This document shows, in pieces, positions 25,103-33,181 of a stretch of DNA of 64,000 bases. Under the pieces are notes generated by a model. The model searched no databases, was not told the DNA's origin, and was given only the letters and a program-made list of their open reading frames with translations. Position numbers and translations under genes: made by a program. The DNA is taken from contig JAGBEV010000055.1 in NCBI GenBank assembly GCA_017936785.1, forward strand, positions 1-64,000, given 5' to 3'. Every line of letters starts with the position of its first letter. Position 1 is the first letter of the stretch. This stretch comes from Lachnospiraceae bacterium. Lineage in GTDB: Bacteria; Bacillota; Clostridia; Lachnospirales; Lachnospiraceae.

Positions 25103-25429
25103 TCAGTTTTTTATGCTCTTCTTTTTCGGCTTCGGAACAGGCGTTACTCTTTCTAAAATAGCAACGACATCTTTTGAAAAATCTGCATCATCAATATCCA
25201 AAATATAGTGCTCCTTTGCGCCATCATATGGGTATCCCACATCTGCCCGTTTCATTTTCTCTTTGATTTCCGGGAGCATTTTGACAAACACGGTATTGTC
25301 ACAGACGGAAAGAACAGGCTTATCATTCACATATACCATATATTCACCAAACATTTTCTTGAATCCGATTGTTCCGACACCTTTTATTTGCTCACAAACA
25401 AATACGATATATTCAATAGTAGTTGCCAT
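25103..25429 (-). CDS. TfoX N-terminal domain protein
   Basis: A 108-residue protein of the TfoX_N family (PF04993). The conserved pattern KKMFGEYMVYVNDKPVLSVC followed by FVKML and YPYDGAKEHYILD is clear. The domain is named for a competence regulator, but stand-alone copies in Firmicutes have no proven role. Ends in a lysine-rich tail. There is no strong RBS before ATG (25429). Confidence 0.88.
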   Translation of the reverse strand: MATTIEYIVFVCEQIKGVGTIGFKKMFGEYMVYVNDKPVLSVCDNTVFVKMLPEIKEKMKRADVGYPYDGAKEHYILDIDDADFSKDVVAILERVTPVPKPKKKSIKN

Positions 25430-25499
25430 TATAATTTAACCCACTTTCCATATTGTCCTGTCATTTATTGTTACTGCGACAAATCGCTCCATGATCATT

Positions 25500-26279
25500 T
25501 TATAAAAAGATCAGCCAGATTAACTTTGAAATGATATGGGTTCCTGCATGGGCGGTCATGGCATATTGAATCCCTTTCTTTTGATACAGCCACCCATAGA
25601 CCATGCCCAGAATGCCGTTTAAAAAGACTATCCTGAACAAAAGCAACGGTGTCAATGTGCCAAACATGCTCATTGCAGTGGGCAGATGCCCTGCCGCAAA
25701 CACCAGCGCGCTCAGGACATTCGCTGCAATGATCGCAGAAGCCGGTGCTTCTTTTTCAGAGCGGAAGAATATCTTCCAGATGATCAATGCCAGGACGGAC
25801 ATAACGCACAGCCGGAGCATGACTTCCTCGATCACGCCGCCATAAAATATTGATGCCAGCCAGTTGTCTATGCTTTTATATAGGATACCATCTGCATATA
25901 ATGCCCGAACCTTGGGAATGGCGGCGCCAAAAGTCCAATAATCCAGTGCCATAATGACGCCGCACCCTATGGTTATACCGATGGTTGGGAGTAACTCTTG
26001 TTTCTTAAAGTACAGTGACTTCATCAGACCGATTTTTACGGATACCAGATAGCCGATCACACCGAATACAAATGCATAGAGCGCGCTTTGTATCATTGCA
26101 ATAACAGCCAGCATCTGTATGCTGCCGATCTGATCAAGGATGGTCTGCTGCACTTCCGGAGAATAGGAAGCTATGGCATATTTCCCCGTGAAATATCCGC
26201 CGATCGCTCCGATAGGGAGCAGACAGGCAGCAAAGATAAAAGCTTCTTTTATTATTTGATTTCTTCCCTTAATTTTCAT
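25500..26279 (-). CDS. CPBP family intramembrane metalloprotease
   Basis: A 259-residue membrane protein with about seven helices and the Abi/CAAX-protease motifs: GGVIEEVMLRL near residue 147, AAGHLPTAM near residue 196 and TAHAGTHIISKL at the end. These glutamates and histidines form the glutamate-type metallo-active site. Bacterial members act in membrane-protein maturation or self-immunity to bacteriocins. GGAGG precedes ATG, which overlaps the upstream DUF2975-like gene by 11 bases, so the two membrane proteins are co-translated. Confidence 0.9.
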   Translation of the reverse strand: MKIKGRNQIIKEAFIFAACLLPIGAIGGYFTGKYAIASYSPEVQQTILDQIGSIQMLAVIAMIQSALYAFVFGVIGYLVSVKIGLMKSLYFKKQELLPTIGITIGCGVIMALDYWTFGAAIPKVRALYADGILYKSIDNWLASIFYGGVIEEVMLRLCVMSVLALIIWKIFFRSEKEAPASAIIAANVLSALVFAAGHLPTAMSMFGTLTPLLLFRIVFLNGILGMVYGWLYQKKGIQYAMTAHAGTHIISKLIWLIFL

Positions 26280-26808
26280 TTTTACCTCCTGTTATTGTCT
26301 CTAATTCTGCTCCATAGCGGAACACCAAAGATACCAATATCAACATGATCCCCAGCATTACACTGGTTTCATTGCTCTGATTACCGGAATTGGCAACGCT
26401 GAAGCATTCATAAATAACAGCAGAAATGACAATCGCCACAATGGGCATCACAATAGTTTTAATACCCAGGCTTTTAAGCTTATCCGCACCGTTTTGTGTG
26501 AAGGGAGTACCCTCTTTCTGCTCTGTCCTGAAATATGAAAAAGCATACATGAAGAGAATTCCGTCAGTCAGTGCATATACTGCATAGGACAACAATGCGG
26601 CGATCATCTGCTTTATGGCAGAGCTCCCGGTCAGCGACATCATGGTTTCCATATCTGCACCGGTCACCCCACCGCCATTGTGCCATATCGCTATAAGCAG
26701 TAAATATAATAATGCATTCCCACATATAACAAAGGATACGATCATGGCAACTTTAGACAAAACTTGAAATACCTTAAAGGTTTTTTGAATGGTAGTTAAA
26801 CTATTCAT
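26269..26808 (-). CDS. DUF2975-like four-helix membrane protein
   Basis: A 179-residue membrane protein with four hydrophobic helices and the DUF2975-like C-terminal phrase LILVSLVFRYGAELE. The loop between helices 2 and 3 holds TEQKEGTPFTQNGADKLKSL, also typical. These proteins are often encoded with a small XRE regulator; none is present here, but a CPBP protease follows. Function unknown. Confidence 0.75.
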   Translation of the reverse strand: MNSLTTIQKTFKVFQVLSKVAMIVSFVICGNALLYLLLIAIWHNGGGVTGADMETMMSLTGSSAIKQMIAALLSYAVYALTDGILFMYAFSYFRTEQKEGTPFTQNGADKLKSLGIKTIVMPIVAIVISAVIYECFSVANSGNQSNETSVMLGIMLILVSLVFRYGAELETITGGKNEN

Positions 26809-26897
26809 ATTCTTTCAACTCCTTTTTATTTTTTTGCTATATTTAAATTACAAATTCTCCTTCTGACATCTTCAAACAGGATCGCCAGCCCGGAAGT

Positions 26898-27269
26898 TCA
26901 ATCCAGAATTTTGTCATCTGCACATTGTACAGCCGGTTTGTGTTGCAGCTCCCATTGCAGTCCGGTATAGGTATCGTTGACACGATCCGCTTCCTTCTCG
27001 TTTTCGATGGGATACCAGTCCTCAAACTGATAAGCCGCATATTTAGAAAATTTGTTCAGATGATATGCCTGGATCAGAAAAAAACTGCCGCAATGTCTGC
27101 ACCGTACAAGCCGGCGTACGCCGCTCTTTCCGTCATCCCAGCGATATAAAAACCATCGGATACTGCCGTCCTTATTTCTGGGGCAGGGATCATATTCCTT
27201 TATGACAACAAAATTTTTCATCAGTTTATCTTTGGTGGAAGCCTCTGTTGTCAGCCGGCAACATAGCAT
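26898..27269 (-). CDS. Hypothetical zinc-knuckle protein
   Basis: About 123 residues from the ATG at 27269, with GGAGG eight bases upstream. The open frame continues to 27431, but that part runs through a KTR relic and is rejected. The protein carries YDPCPRNKDGSIRW and LVRCRHCGSFFLIQ, a possible zinc site, then an aromatic stretch KYAAYQFEDWYPIENEKEAD. Similar orphan genes occur near mobile elements in Clostridia; no function known. Confidence 0.65.
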   Translation of the reverse strand: MLCCRLTTEASTKDKLMKNFVVIKEYDPCPRNKDGSIRWFLYRWDDGKSGVRRLVRCRHCGSFFLIQAYHLNKFSKYAAYQFEDWYPIENEKEADRVNDTYTGLQWELQHKPAVQCADDKILD

Positions 27270-27354
27270 AAAAAACACCTCCGTTACAATCTTAACAATA
27301 CCTTTTTCATTTGGCAGAAAAGAAAATGCAGACCCATTCATCCATATCTTTGGA

Positions 27355-27384
27355 TTACCGGCTCTGCGTCTTAGCGTCTGGCTC
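27355..27384 (-). pseudogene. 3'-terminal relic of a KTR gene
   Basis: Thirty minus-strand bases encode EPDAKTQSR and TAA, the canonical end of KTR proteins, with near-identical DNA at the intact gene (20550-20590). The rest of the gene is missing; the preceding 30 bases diverge and the YesN regulator gene ends at 27415. Confidence 0.7.
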
Positions 27385-27414
27385 TGATAAAAATTGTCAT
27401 ATGAAATTAAATGT

Positions 27415-28161
27415 TTACTCCGCCTCCACAAATTCCCTGCGGTATTGTGAGGGTGTCATATTTTCTGCTTTCTTAAATACCTTGGTAAAAACCCGGTAAT
27501 CACCGTATCCGACCCGCCCTGCAACTTCTGTGATCGGCAGCGCCGTTGTCAGCAGAATCTTCTTCGCCTTTTCCATGCGCAGGTTCGTCAGATATGCAAG
27601 GAAATTCACCCCGATCTCGCTCTTAAACAGCTGACTGATATATTGTGGACTGAGATGAAACTTTTCCGCCAAAATACCAAGGCTGATATCTTCCTCCATA
27701 TGCTCATGAAGGTATTTTGTAATATTGATGATCGTCCTTGTTTCCTGCTCTCCCGTATCCTTTTCTGACTGCTGTCCGGACTCATATAACGCAACCTTCA
27801 GGCGGTTAATGCACATTCCAAATTCCTCAAAATTAACAGGCTTTAAAATATAATCCGTGATCTGCAGCCGCAGCGCCTGCCTGCAATATGAAAAGTCATC
27901 ATATCCCGATACAATGATAAACGCCATGGAAGGATACTTCATACGGCTTAATTCAATGACCTTTAATCCGCTCATGATCGGAATGTTAATATCCATGATC
28001 ACAATATCCGGCTTTAAAAGCTCGATCTGATTGATGGCTTCCATGCCATCCGATGCTTCTCCCACGACTTCACAGCCATGCTCCTTCCAGTCAAACAGAC
28101 GCTTGAAGCCTTCCCGGATCTTGATCTCATCATCCACTAAAAGCACATTTAACTTTTTCAC
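27415..28161 (-). CDS. AraC-type response regulator (YesN-like)
   Basis: A 248-residue regulator starting at GTG (28161) with GGGAGG upstream. The receiver domain covers about residues 1-120, with acidic pocket VDDE near 10, phospho-acceptor aspartate in IVIMDINIP near 56 and KPVNFEE near 107. The C-terminal AraC domain (about 145-248) includes LAEKFHLSPQYISQLFKSE and VAGRVGYGDYRVFTKVFKKA. It starts five bases after the kinase stop, forming a two-component pair that would activate transporter or carbohydrate genes in typical members; the target here is unknown. Confidence 0.93.
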   Translation of the reverse strand: MKKLNVLLVDDEIKIREGFKRLFDWKEHGCEVVGEASDGMEAINQIELLKPDIVIMDINIPIMSGLKVIELSRMKYPSMAFIIVSGYDDFSYCRQALRLQITDYILKPVNFEEFGMCINRLKVALYESGQQSEKDTGEQETRTIINITKYLHEHMEEDISLGILAEKFHLSPQYISQLFKSEIGVNFLAYLTNLRMEKAKKILLTTALPITEVAGRVGYGDYRVFTKVFKKAENMTPSQYRREFVEAE

Positions 28162-28165
28162 AGCT

Positions 28166-29479
28166 TCACCTCCCGCGTCCTTTTGTCATACGCAGCAGCA
28201 TATGTGCAGTCACGCCGCAATCTTCATTTTCCGTATACCAGAGACCGTATTCTTTCCCGCAAAGCAGCTTGATCCTCTTCTGCACATTGAGGATACCGAT
28301 GCTGTTGCCTTCCAGTTTTTGCTCTTTCTCTTTATAATGTAAAAGAAGCTCCTCTATCTTTTCCTTTGTCTCTTTATTGAACCCGCTTCCGGTATCAATT
28401 ACCTGTACTTCAATGGCAGATAATTGTCCCTCATATTTTTTTGCAGCAACCTTTAGTTCACCCTGATAGCCTTTATTTTTTAATCCGTGAAGCAGACTGT
28501 TTTCCACCAGCGGCTGTAAGATAAAATTAGGCACCATCACTTCCCCAAGCTCCGGATCGATCTCGTAACTTACCTTTAGATTCGGATACCGGTAACACAT
28601 CAGTTCCATATAGGCATATAGCAGTTCCATTTCATCATCCAGAGCTACCATCTGCCTGTCAACCTTCACACTCAGCCGGAAGAACTTTACCAGATGCATA
28701 AGCTGGTTTGCCACTTCCTTATCCTGATTCAGCTGCGCCTGAATGCGGATGGTATCCAGTGTATTGTACAAAAAATGCGGATTGACCTGGCTTTTCAGAT
28801 ATAACATGGACAGCTTCTGTTCGATCAGTTCTCCCATGAGTATATCCGGGTTTTCCAGTGTCAGATAAAATGCCATGGTCATAAGTGTAAGCCCCATTCC
28901 GCTGATAAGGCTTGTCGGAATGACCGCCTGTACGAACGATACGCACAGTTCAATGATGAGCGCCGCTGCAATGACCAGCTTTTTCTTTTTGTTGATCCTT
29001 TTCCAATAGAAAACGAGCATCCCCACGCAAAGTAAAAGATAAAAGCTCATACTGACATAAATAACCGATGCATGGATGCCATCGGAATAATTTCCCTGTG
29101 ACGTTACCGCATAGTGTACCGGAAGCACCCATGCTCCCAGCTGTGCCGCCACGAGAAATATGTTGGCAAACCGTATAAAACGCATCTGTATACCTGTTTC
29201 ATCCTCCACTACAAAGGAAATATGTCTGTAAAACAAATACACCACCAGAACCATCGTTCCTATGAAAAAGCGGTGCAGGACGTCATTTAACAGCCTTGGC
29301 ACGCTTTCCAGATGATTTACCGTGTAAATCGTAAGCGCATCAAACACCAGATGGACCAGCATGGCGATCAAAAGTGCTGAAAATGTTTTATGCAGCGATG
29401 TATTTCTTTTTCCTGCAGAAAAATATATAAATGCAACAAAGCCCAGTATTAAGAAACAGGCAATTTCCATCCGAATCAT
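28166..29479 (-). CDS. Membrane sensor histidine kinase (YesM/LytS-like) with 7TM domain
   Basis: A 437-residue kinase with seven N-terminal helices (about 1-210), a His_kinase domain with KSQVNPHFLYNTLDTIRIQA near 232-251, and an HATPase domain with ILQPLVENSLLHGL and VIDTGSGF. The N-terminal module shares DALTIYTVNHLESVPRLLN with the HD-GYP protein at 17605. It phosphorylates the AraC-type regulator downstream. GGGAGG precedes ATG. The promoter region holds a 23-bp repeat also found upstream of the KTR gene. Confidence 0.92.
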   Translation of the reverse strand: MIRMEIACFLILGFVAFIYFSAGKRNTSLHKTFSALLIAMLVHLVFDALTIYTVNHLESVPRLLNDVLHRFFIGTMVLVVYLFYRHISFVVEDETGIQMRFIRFANIFLVAAQLGAWVLPVHYAVTSQGNYSDGIHASVIYVSMSFYLLLCVGMLVFYWKRINKKKKLVIAAALIIELCVSFVQAVIPTSLISGMGLTLMTMAFYLTLENPDILMGELIEQKLSMLYLKSQVNPHFLYNTLDTIRIQAQLNQDKEVANQLMHLVKFFRLSVKVDRQMVALDDEMELLYAYMELMCYRYPNLKVSYEIDPELGEVMVPNFILQPLVENSLLHGLKNKGYQGELKVAAKKYEGQLSAIEVQVIDTGSGFNKETKEKIEELLLHYKEKEQKLEGNSIGILNVQKRIKLLCGKEYGLWYTENEDCGVTAHMLLRMTKGRGR

Positions 29480-29549
29480 AGGGTTCCTCCCAAAGCACTT
29501 ATATCATCATAGCCATCCTATCAAAAAAGTATATAAGAAAAAAGGCGCT

Positions 29550-29572
29550 TTTTTATTGTAAATGTGTCAAAA
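29550..29572. repeat. 23-bp dispersed repeat, copy 2
   Basis: Identical to 20817-20839, including the GGCG a few bases to its left. Here it lies between the AAC(3) stop (29574) and the kinase gene, suggesting the upstream flank of a lost KTR gene. Confidence 0.75.
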
Positions 29573-29573
29573 T

Positions 29574-30311
29574 TTAACATTCCAATCCGTATAGTTTAAA
29601 AGGATTCTTCTCCAATTCTTTTCTATACAGGCTGACAACGTCCCAAATGTCAAAAAACATATACTTGCACACTCCGATATACCCATCCCTGATCATGCCT
29701 TTTTTGTATGCCATATCCTGAATCGTATACCACGGTTTTACCGGCGGTTCCCCGGTTTCTACAAACCATTGATCAGCCGGATATTTCCTGCATACTTCTT
29801 CATTTGGTGCAAAAATATCACTGATTTCTTTTGGCAAAATGTCTTCCATGTAATGCATTGCCGTTAATTTATAAATATCAACGCCAAGTAATAAGGCTTT
29901 TCCGCCGTTATGTATCACATGATCAAGACCGCCTTTTGCAGCCTCACCGGCATGTAAGCCCCAGCCGGAGGTCCTAATAATGCCCTTGCCCGTAATAACA
30001 TCCGTCCGCCTGCGAAATGTATCGGCAATGATGCCCATATCCGTTCTAAGAGCGTCTTCAGGAAGAACTTTGATCTTTACAGTAATTCCCATATCTTGAT
30101 CTTCATCTGTCAGCTTCATTGGCGGACCAAGTCTCAAAGCCGGCATAAAAATGCTTCCGTTCTCTCCTACACATTCCATCAACGCCTCTATTACTGTTTC
30201 CGCTCCGCCTTCCACATATCCAAAACTGCTAAGCGAGCTATGTACTTCAAGCTCCATTCCTTCACAGATTCCGATGCTCTTCAATTCTTTTATCAATGTG
30301 TTCTTGTTCAA
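29574..30311 (-). CDS. AAC(3)-family aminoglycoside N-acetyltransferase
   Basis: A 245-residue protein of the Antibiotic_NAT family (PF02522). The N-terminal EVHSSLSSFGYVEGGAETVI and the acetyl-CoA and active-site region GVDIYKLTAMHYMEDIL (with D, T, H and E spaced as in AAC(3)) are clear. The family transfers acetyl groups to the 3-amino group of aminoglycosides, but many chromosomal members have other amines as substrates, so resistance is not proven. TTG start at 30311 with GAGGG upstream. Follows the ArsR-like regulator by 33 bases. Confidence 0.88.
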   Translation of the reverse strand: MNKNTLIKELKSIGICEGMELEVHSSLSSFGYVEGGAETVIEALMECVGENGSIFMPALRLGPPMKLTDEDQDMGITVKIKVLPEDALRTDMGIIADTFRRRTDVITGKGIIRTSGWGLHAGEAAKGGLDHVIHNGGKALLLGVDIYKLTAMHYMEDILPKEISDIFAPNEEVCRKYPADQWFVETGEPPVKPWYTIQDMAYKKGMIRDGYIGVCKYMFFDIWDVVSLYRKELEKNPFKLYGLEC

Positions 30312-30343
30312 TTCTATTTACCCTCAATATTTATACTGATCCG

Positions 30344-30841
30344 CTATTTGCATGGGGATGAAATCAAAGTAACCTGTCTGGGACTGGCTCCTTCTGCCGG
30401 CTCTTTAATAATATAGTCCATTGTAAGATCATTGATCCGGGCAAGAAATTCCTTGAACTCATCATCCGTCAGCATCAAAGTGCAACCGGTCAGTGAGAGC
30501 ATGTCTCTTCGCGGGTCTGCATGGTCATCGGCAAAATATTTTGCAAATGAAATACAAATACTCAGCAACGATGCCTGAACAACCAGACCGTCGTCATCTT
30601 CAACAGCTAAAGCATTGGGATTCAACTGATAGACGCTCTCAACAGTTCCTCTTATCCTGTTTTCCTCCACAACAACGATCACGGCGTTTTCTGCCAGGAT
30701 TTTTACATGGCGGTACAGACTTGGGGTCGGAACATCATTCAGTTCGCTGCCGATCTCTTTCACAGTTCCTTTATCATGTACCATCAGAAACTGAATGATC
30801 CTTTGTCGCACAGGGTTCATAATAACTTCTGCAATATTCAT
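30344..30841 (-). CDS. ArsR-like winged-helix transcriptional regulator
   Basis: A 165-residue regulator. The N-terminal winged helix reads PVRQRIIQFLMVHDKGTVKE and then PTPSLYRHVKILAENAVIVV. The C-terminal ~80 residues form a ligand or dimer domain as in HTH_20-type proteins. It probably controls itself and AAC(3). Upstream lies a perfect promoter and the palindrome ATTGTTATCAACAAT (30857-30871), placed over the transcription start, the likely operator. Confidence 0.85.
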   Translation of the reverse strand: MNIAEVIMNPVRQRIIQFLMVHDKGTVKEIGSELNDVPTPSLYRHVKILAENAVIVVVEENRIRGTVESVYQLNPNALAVEDDDGLVVQASLLSICISFAKYFADDHADPRRDMLSLTGCTLMLTDDEFKEFLARINDLTMDYIIKEPAEGASPRQVTLISSPCK

Positions 30842-30856
30842 TATGATCTCGCCTCC

Positions 30857-30900
30857 ATTGTTATCAACAATAATTATATTCTCATTTTTGATAATGTCAA
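30857..30900 (-). promoter_or_regulatory. Promoter and operator of the ArsR-AAC(3) operon
   Basis: Minus strand TTGACA (30895-30900), 16-base spacer, TATAAT (30873-30878). The dyad ATTGTT-n3-AACAAT at 30857-30871 directly follows the -10, so a bound repressor would block RNA polymerase. Confidence 0.75.
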
Positions 30901-30908
30901 TGGATATT

Positions 30909-32141
30909 TTAACTATTTTCCTCCAGTTTTCGGACCGCTCTTATGGGATAAACAGAAAGTGCCAAGATACCAAGCAGCACTCCGGAAGCCATGATCACTA
31001 CGGCAGCTCCGCGCCCGACTCCTACCTGAAACCGTTCTCCGATCCCGTCTGCCAAAACGCCCGACAATCCATAAGCTGCCACATAACTGATCTGCGACAG
31101 AAAGCCGATCAATCCCCACGCTCTGCCCTGCAGTTCATCCGCAATATTTGTCCTTACAAGATAATCCAGACAGTTATTGGCAAAAGGCAGCATGGCAAAA
31201 AACAAAAATCCCGCAGCACAGATCAAGTAAATATTTTCCTTGAGCCCAAAGATGACCATGGCGATCCCCGCTACTGTAAGAGATATGGACAATGTCTTCA
31301 CATATCCTTTTTTAATGCCCTTTGCCCCCAGAAACAAGCCGGATACCAGCATTCCGCTGGCACATACCGTCTCTCCGATCCCCAGTGTGGCGCTGTCCGC
31401 AAAATCCAGGATCAGGGGTTCCGCCAGAATTTGAAACGCTCCCATAAAGCATGTCATGACAGAGGAAAGCAGAATCAAAAGAAAAACCCCTTTCTCTTCC
31501 GTAACAGCCTGCCACCCGATCTTCAAAGCTGTAAAAAACGGTTCTTTTTCTTCTGCCGCTTTTGCCGCCAGCCCCTTCCTGACCACTCCGGTACAGATCA
31601 CGGTCAGGAAAAATGTACAAATATCCAGGATCAGGAGCAGCCGGATATCCGATACCGTTAAAAGCGCTCCGGCAATAATAGGCGAGACCAGATACCTTGC
31701 ACTTCCTGCGAGACTGACCATCCCGCTGGCTTTGGAATATTCTTCCGTATCCAAAAGATCTGTTACCGTCGCACGATAGGAAGGCTCCAGCAGAGATGAA
31801 AACACCGAGCTGATCGTTACCCCGATACAGATTTCCGTCAGGCTCGCACCACCATTTAACACACAACACAGAATGAACAAAATACCCACCGCCGAACAAC
31901 CGTCTCCGATCATCATAAGCAGCCTCCTGTCATAACGGTCCGCCAGGACGCCAGCCGGAACGCTTAAAAGCAGCGTCGGCAGAAAAGCCAGCAGTGTGAC
32001 CAGAGCCATATCCGCTGCACTTCCTGTCTGATGAAACACATAAACTCCCAGCCCGAAGCTGGTAAGTCCGCCTCCTATTCCCGATACCAGTTCTCCCACC
32101 CACAACAGCAGAAACCGCTTGTAATTGCTTTTCTTTTTCAT
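30909..32141 (-). CDS. MFS efflux transporter
   Basis: About 410 residues from the ATG at 32141 (or 32144), with AAAGGAG upstream; the longer frame is unsupported. Twelve hydrophobic helices, with the MFS motif A as AGVLADRYDRRLLM after helix 2. It resembles MefA-like macrolide efflux proteins (LLWVGELVSGIGGGLTSFGL). A 17-bp TetR-type operator lies 24 bases upstream, and the TetR gene is encoded just before it on the same strand, so induction by a drug ligand is likely. Confidence 0.9.
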   Translation of the reverse strand: MKKKSNYKRFLLLWVGELVSGIGGGLTSFGLGVYVFHQTGSAADMALVTLLAFLPTLLLSVPAGVLADRYDRRLLMMIGDGCSAVGILFILCCVLNGGASLTEICIGVTISSVFSSLLEPSYRATVTDLLDTEEYSKASGMVSLAGSARYLVSPIIAGALLTVSDIRLLLILDICTFFLTVICTGVVRKGLAAKAAEEKEPFFTALKIGWQAVTEEKGVFLLILLSSVMTCFMGAFQILAEPLILDFADSATLGIGETVCASGMLVSGLFLGAKGIKKGYVKTLSISLTVAGIAMVIFGLKENIYLICAAGFLFFAMLPFANNCLDYLVRTNIADELQGRAWGLIGFLSQISYVAAYGLSGVLADGIGERFQVGVGRGAAVVIMASGVLLGILALSVYPIRAVRKLEENS

Positions 32142-32164
32142 CATATGCTCCTTTCTTCCATTAG

Positions 32165-32181
32165 ACCGACTGTCTGTCGGT
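32165..32181. promoter_or_regulatory. TetR operator upstream of the MFS gene
   Basis: ACCGACTGTCTGTCGGT, perfect 6-bp arms around a 5-bp centre. The same arms recur at 32922-32938 before tetR itself. Confidence 0.8.
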
Positions 32182-32195
32182 AAATATTGAAATAT

Positions 32196-32226
32196 AATAG
32201 AAAGCGCATTCAGCAAGCTTTCTATT
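32196..32226. other. Hairpin between tetR and the MFS gene
   Basis: AATAGAAAGC (32196-32205) and GCTTTCTATT (32217-32226) form a perfect 10-bp stem with an 11-base loop, 22 bases after the tetR stop. It has no T-run on the minus strand, so it may be an mRNA-stability element or weak terminator. Confidence 0.5.
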
Positions 32227-32247
32227 ATCATAGGCAGAAGCGCTCTA

Positions 32248-32883
32248 TCAGCTTCTTTTGAATATCTTCATAAGGGCGTCCTGCAGACTTCCCTCTTCCA
32301 TCCCCATCAGCCGTTCCACATTATAGATAAATCCGGCAATCTTCTTTTCCCTCTCCGCCTGACTCAGATTTGCCATATCAATGTCATCAAAGGCAGTATT
32401 GGCATACAGCATGGTCATTTCCACCACTTCTTCCGGATAATCCGTATGACAGATCCCCTGCCTGATTCCCTCCTCTATCAGTTCTGTAAAAATGGGATTG
32501 ATACCCGTCAGAAGAGTTTTCTGCATCTTCTGGTGCATGAGTGCATTCTGGGGTCTATGTACCTGCTCCATTACCTCATAGCCGATCTTCGTATCCACAT
32601 TTAAGGACAGGATCGCTTTCGTAAGACGTTCTAACAACGGCAGCTCCTGATCCCGGACGATCTTTTCAGCCTCCGCCATCAGCTGCCCTGTTATCCGCTC
32701 AATTACTCCGTCTAAAATCTCTTCTTTGGATTTAAAATGATAGTAAAGGGTTCCCCTGGCTATTCCTACTTCCTCCAGAATATCGTTCGTACTGGTATTG
32801 TCAAAGCCTTTCATGCCAAACAACTTTTCTGCCGCATCCAGGATTTCCTCTTTTCTTTCTTCCGCTTCTTTTACAATCCGCAT
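32248..32883 (-). CDS. TetR-family repressor
   Basis: A 211-residue regulator with a typical N-terminal HTH (LDAAEKLFGMKGFDNTSTND, GIARGTLYYHFKSKEEILDG) and a helical ligand domain. A perfect 17-bp dyad sits just downstream of its own -10 and another before the MFS gene, so it most likely represses both itself and the pump. AAGGAAG precedes ATG at 32883. There are 107 bases to the MFS start. Confidence 0.92.
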   Translation of the reverse strand: MRIVKEAEERKEEILDAAEKLFGMKGFDNTSTNDILEEVGIARGTLYYHFKSKEEILDGVIERITGQLMAEAEKIVRDQELPLLERLTKAILSLNVDTKIGYEVMEQVHRPQNALMHQKMQKTLLTGINPIFTELIEEGIRQGICHTDYPEEVVEMTMLYANTAFDDIDMANLSQAEREKKIAGFIYNVERLMGMEEGSLQDALMKIFKRS

Positions 32884-32921
32884 ATCTCATCTTCCTTACT
32901 TCTCTACGTTCCTATCCGCAG

Positions 32922-32971
32922 ACCGACTGACTGTCGGTTGATAGTATACACAAATTCTTTCCTGTTGTCAA
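32922..32971 (-). promoter_or_regulatory. Promoter and operator of tetR
   Basis: Minus strand TTGACA (32966-32971), 17 bases, TATACT (32943-32948). The operator ACCGACTGACTGTCGGT (32922-32938) lies over the start point. Confidence 0.85.
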
Positions 32972-32990
32972 TGAACGGATCTGTTTGAAT

Positions 32991-33179
32991 TTCTGCGTTT
33001 TGAAATCTGCCTTAAAAAGCTTTGCATATGCAATGCGGACACACTCTCGTTCGGATAAAAACGCAGCGGATACTAAGGATTTTTCGGCGCTTAGGCTTGA
33101 AAAATCCAAGTACCGGCGTTTTTATACGGTCCTTATGTGCATATGCAAAGCTTTTTAAGGCAGATTCCAAAACGCGGAA
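32991..33179. repeat. Long foldback (inverted-repeat) element, about 190 bp
   Basis: Outer arms of 42 bases (32991-33032 and 33138-33179) are complementary at 40 positions. Inside them, further pairs match: ATAAAAACGC with GCGTTTTTAT and GGATTTTT with AAAAATCC, around a small apical loop. The whole piece can form one long interrupted hairpin in DNA or RNA. It begins three bases from the MerR stop codon. Short frames on both strands encode the same phrase AYAKLFKAD because of the symmetry and are not genes. It resembles a MITE or other dispersed foldback repeat. Confidence 0.85.
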
Positions 33180-33181
33180 AC

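Noticed and set aside
30795-31661. Plus-strand open frame of about 288 codons
   Set aside because: Antisense to the MFS gene; composition is typical of a shadow frame.
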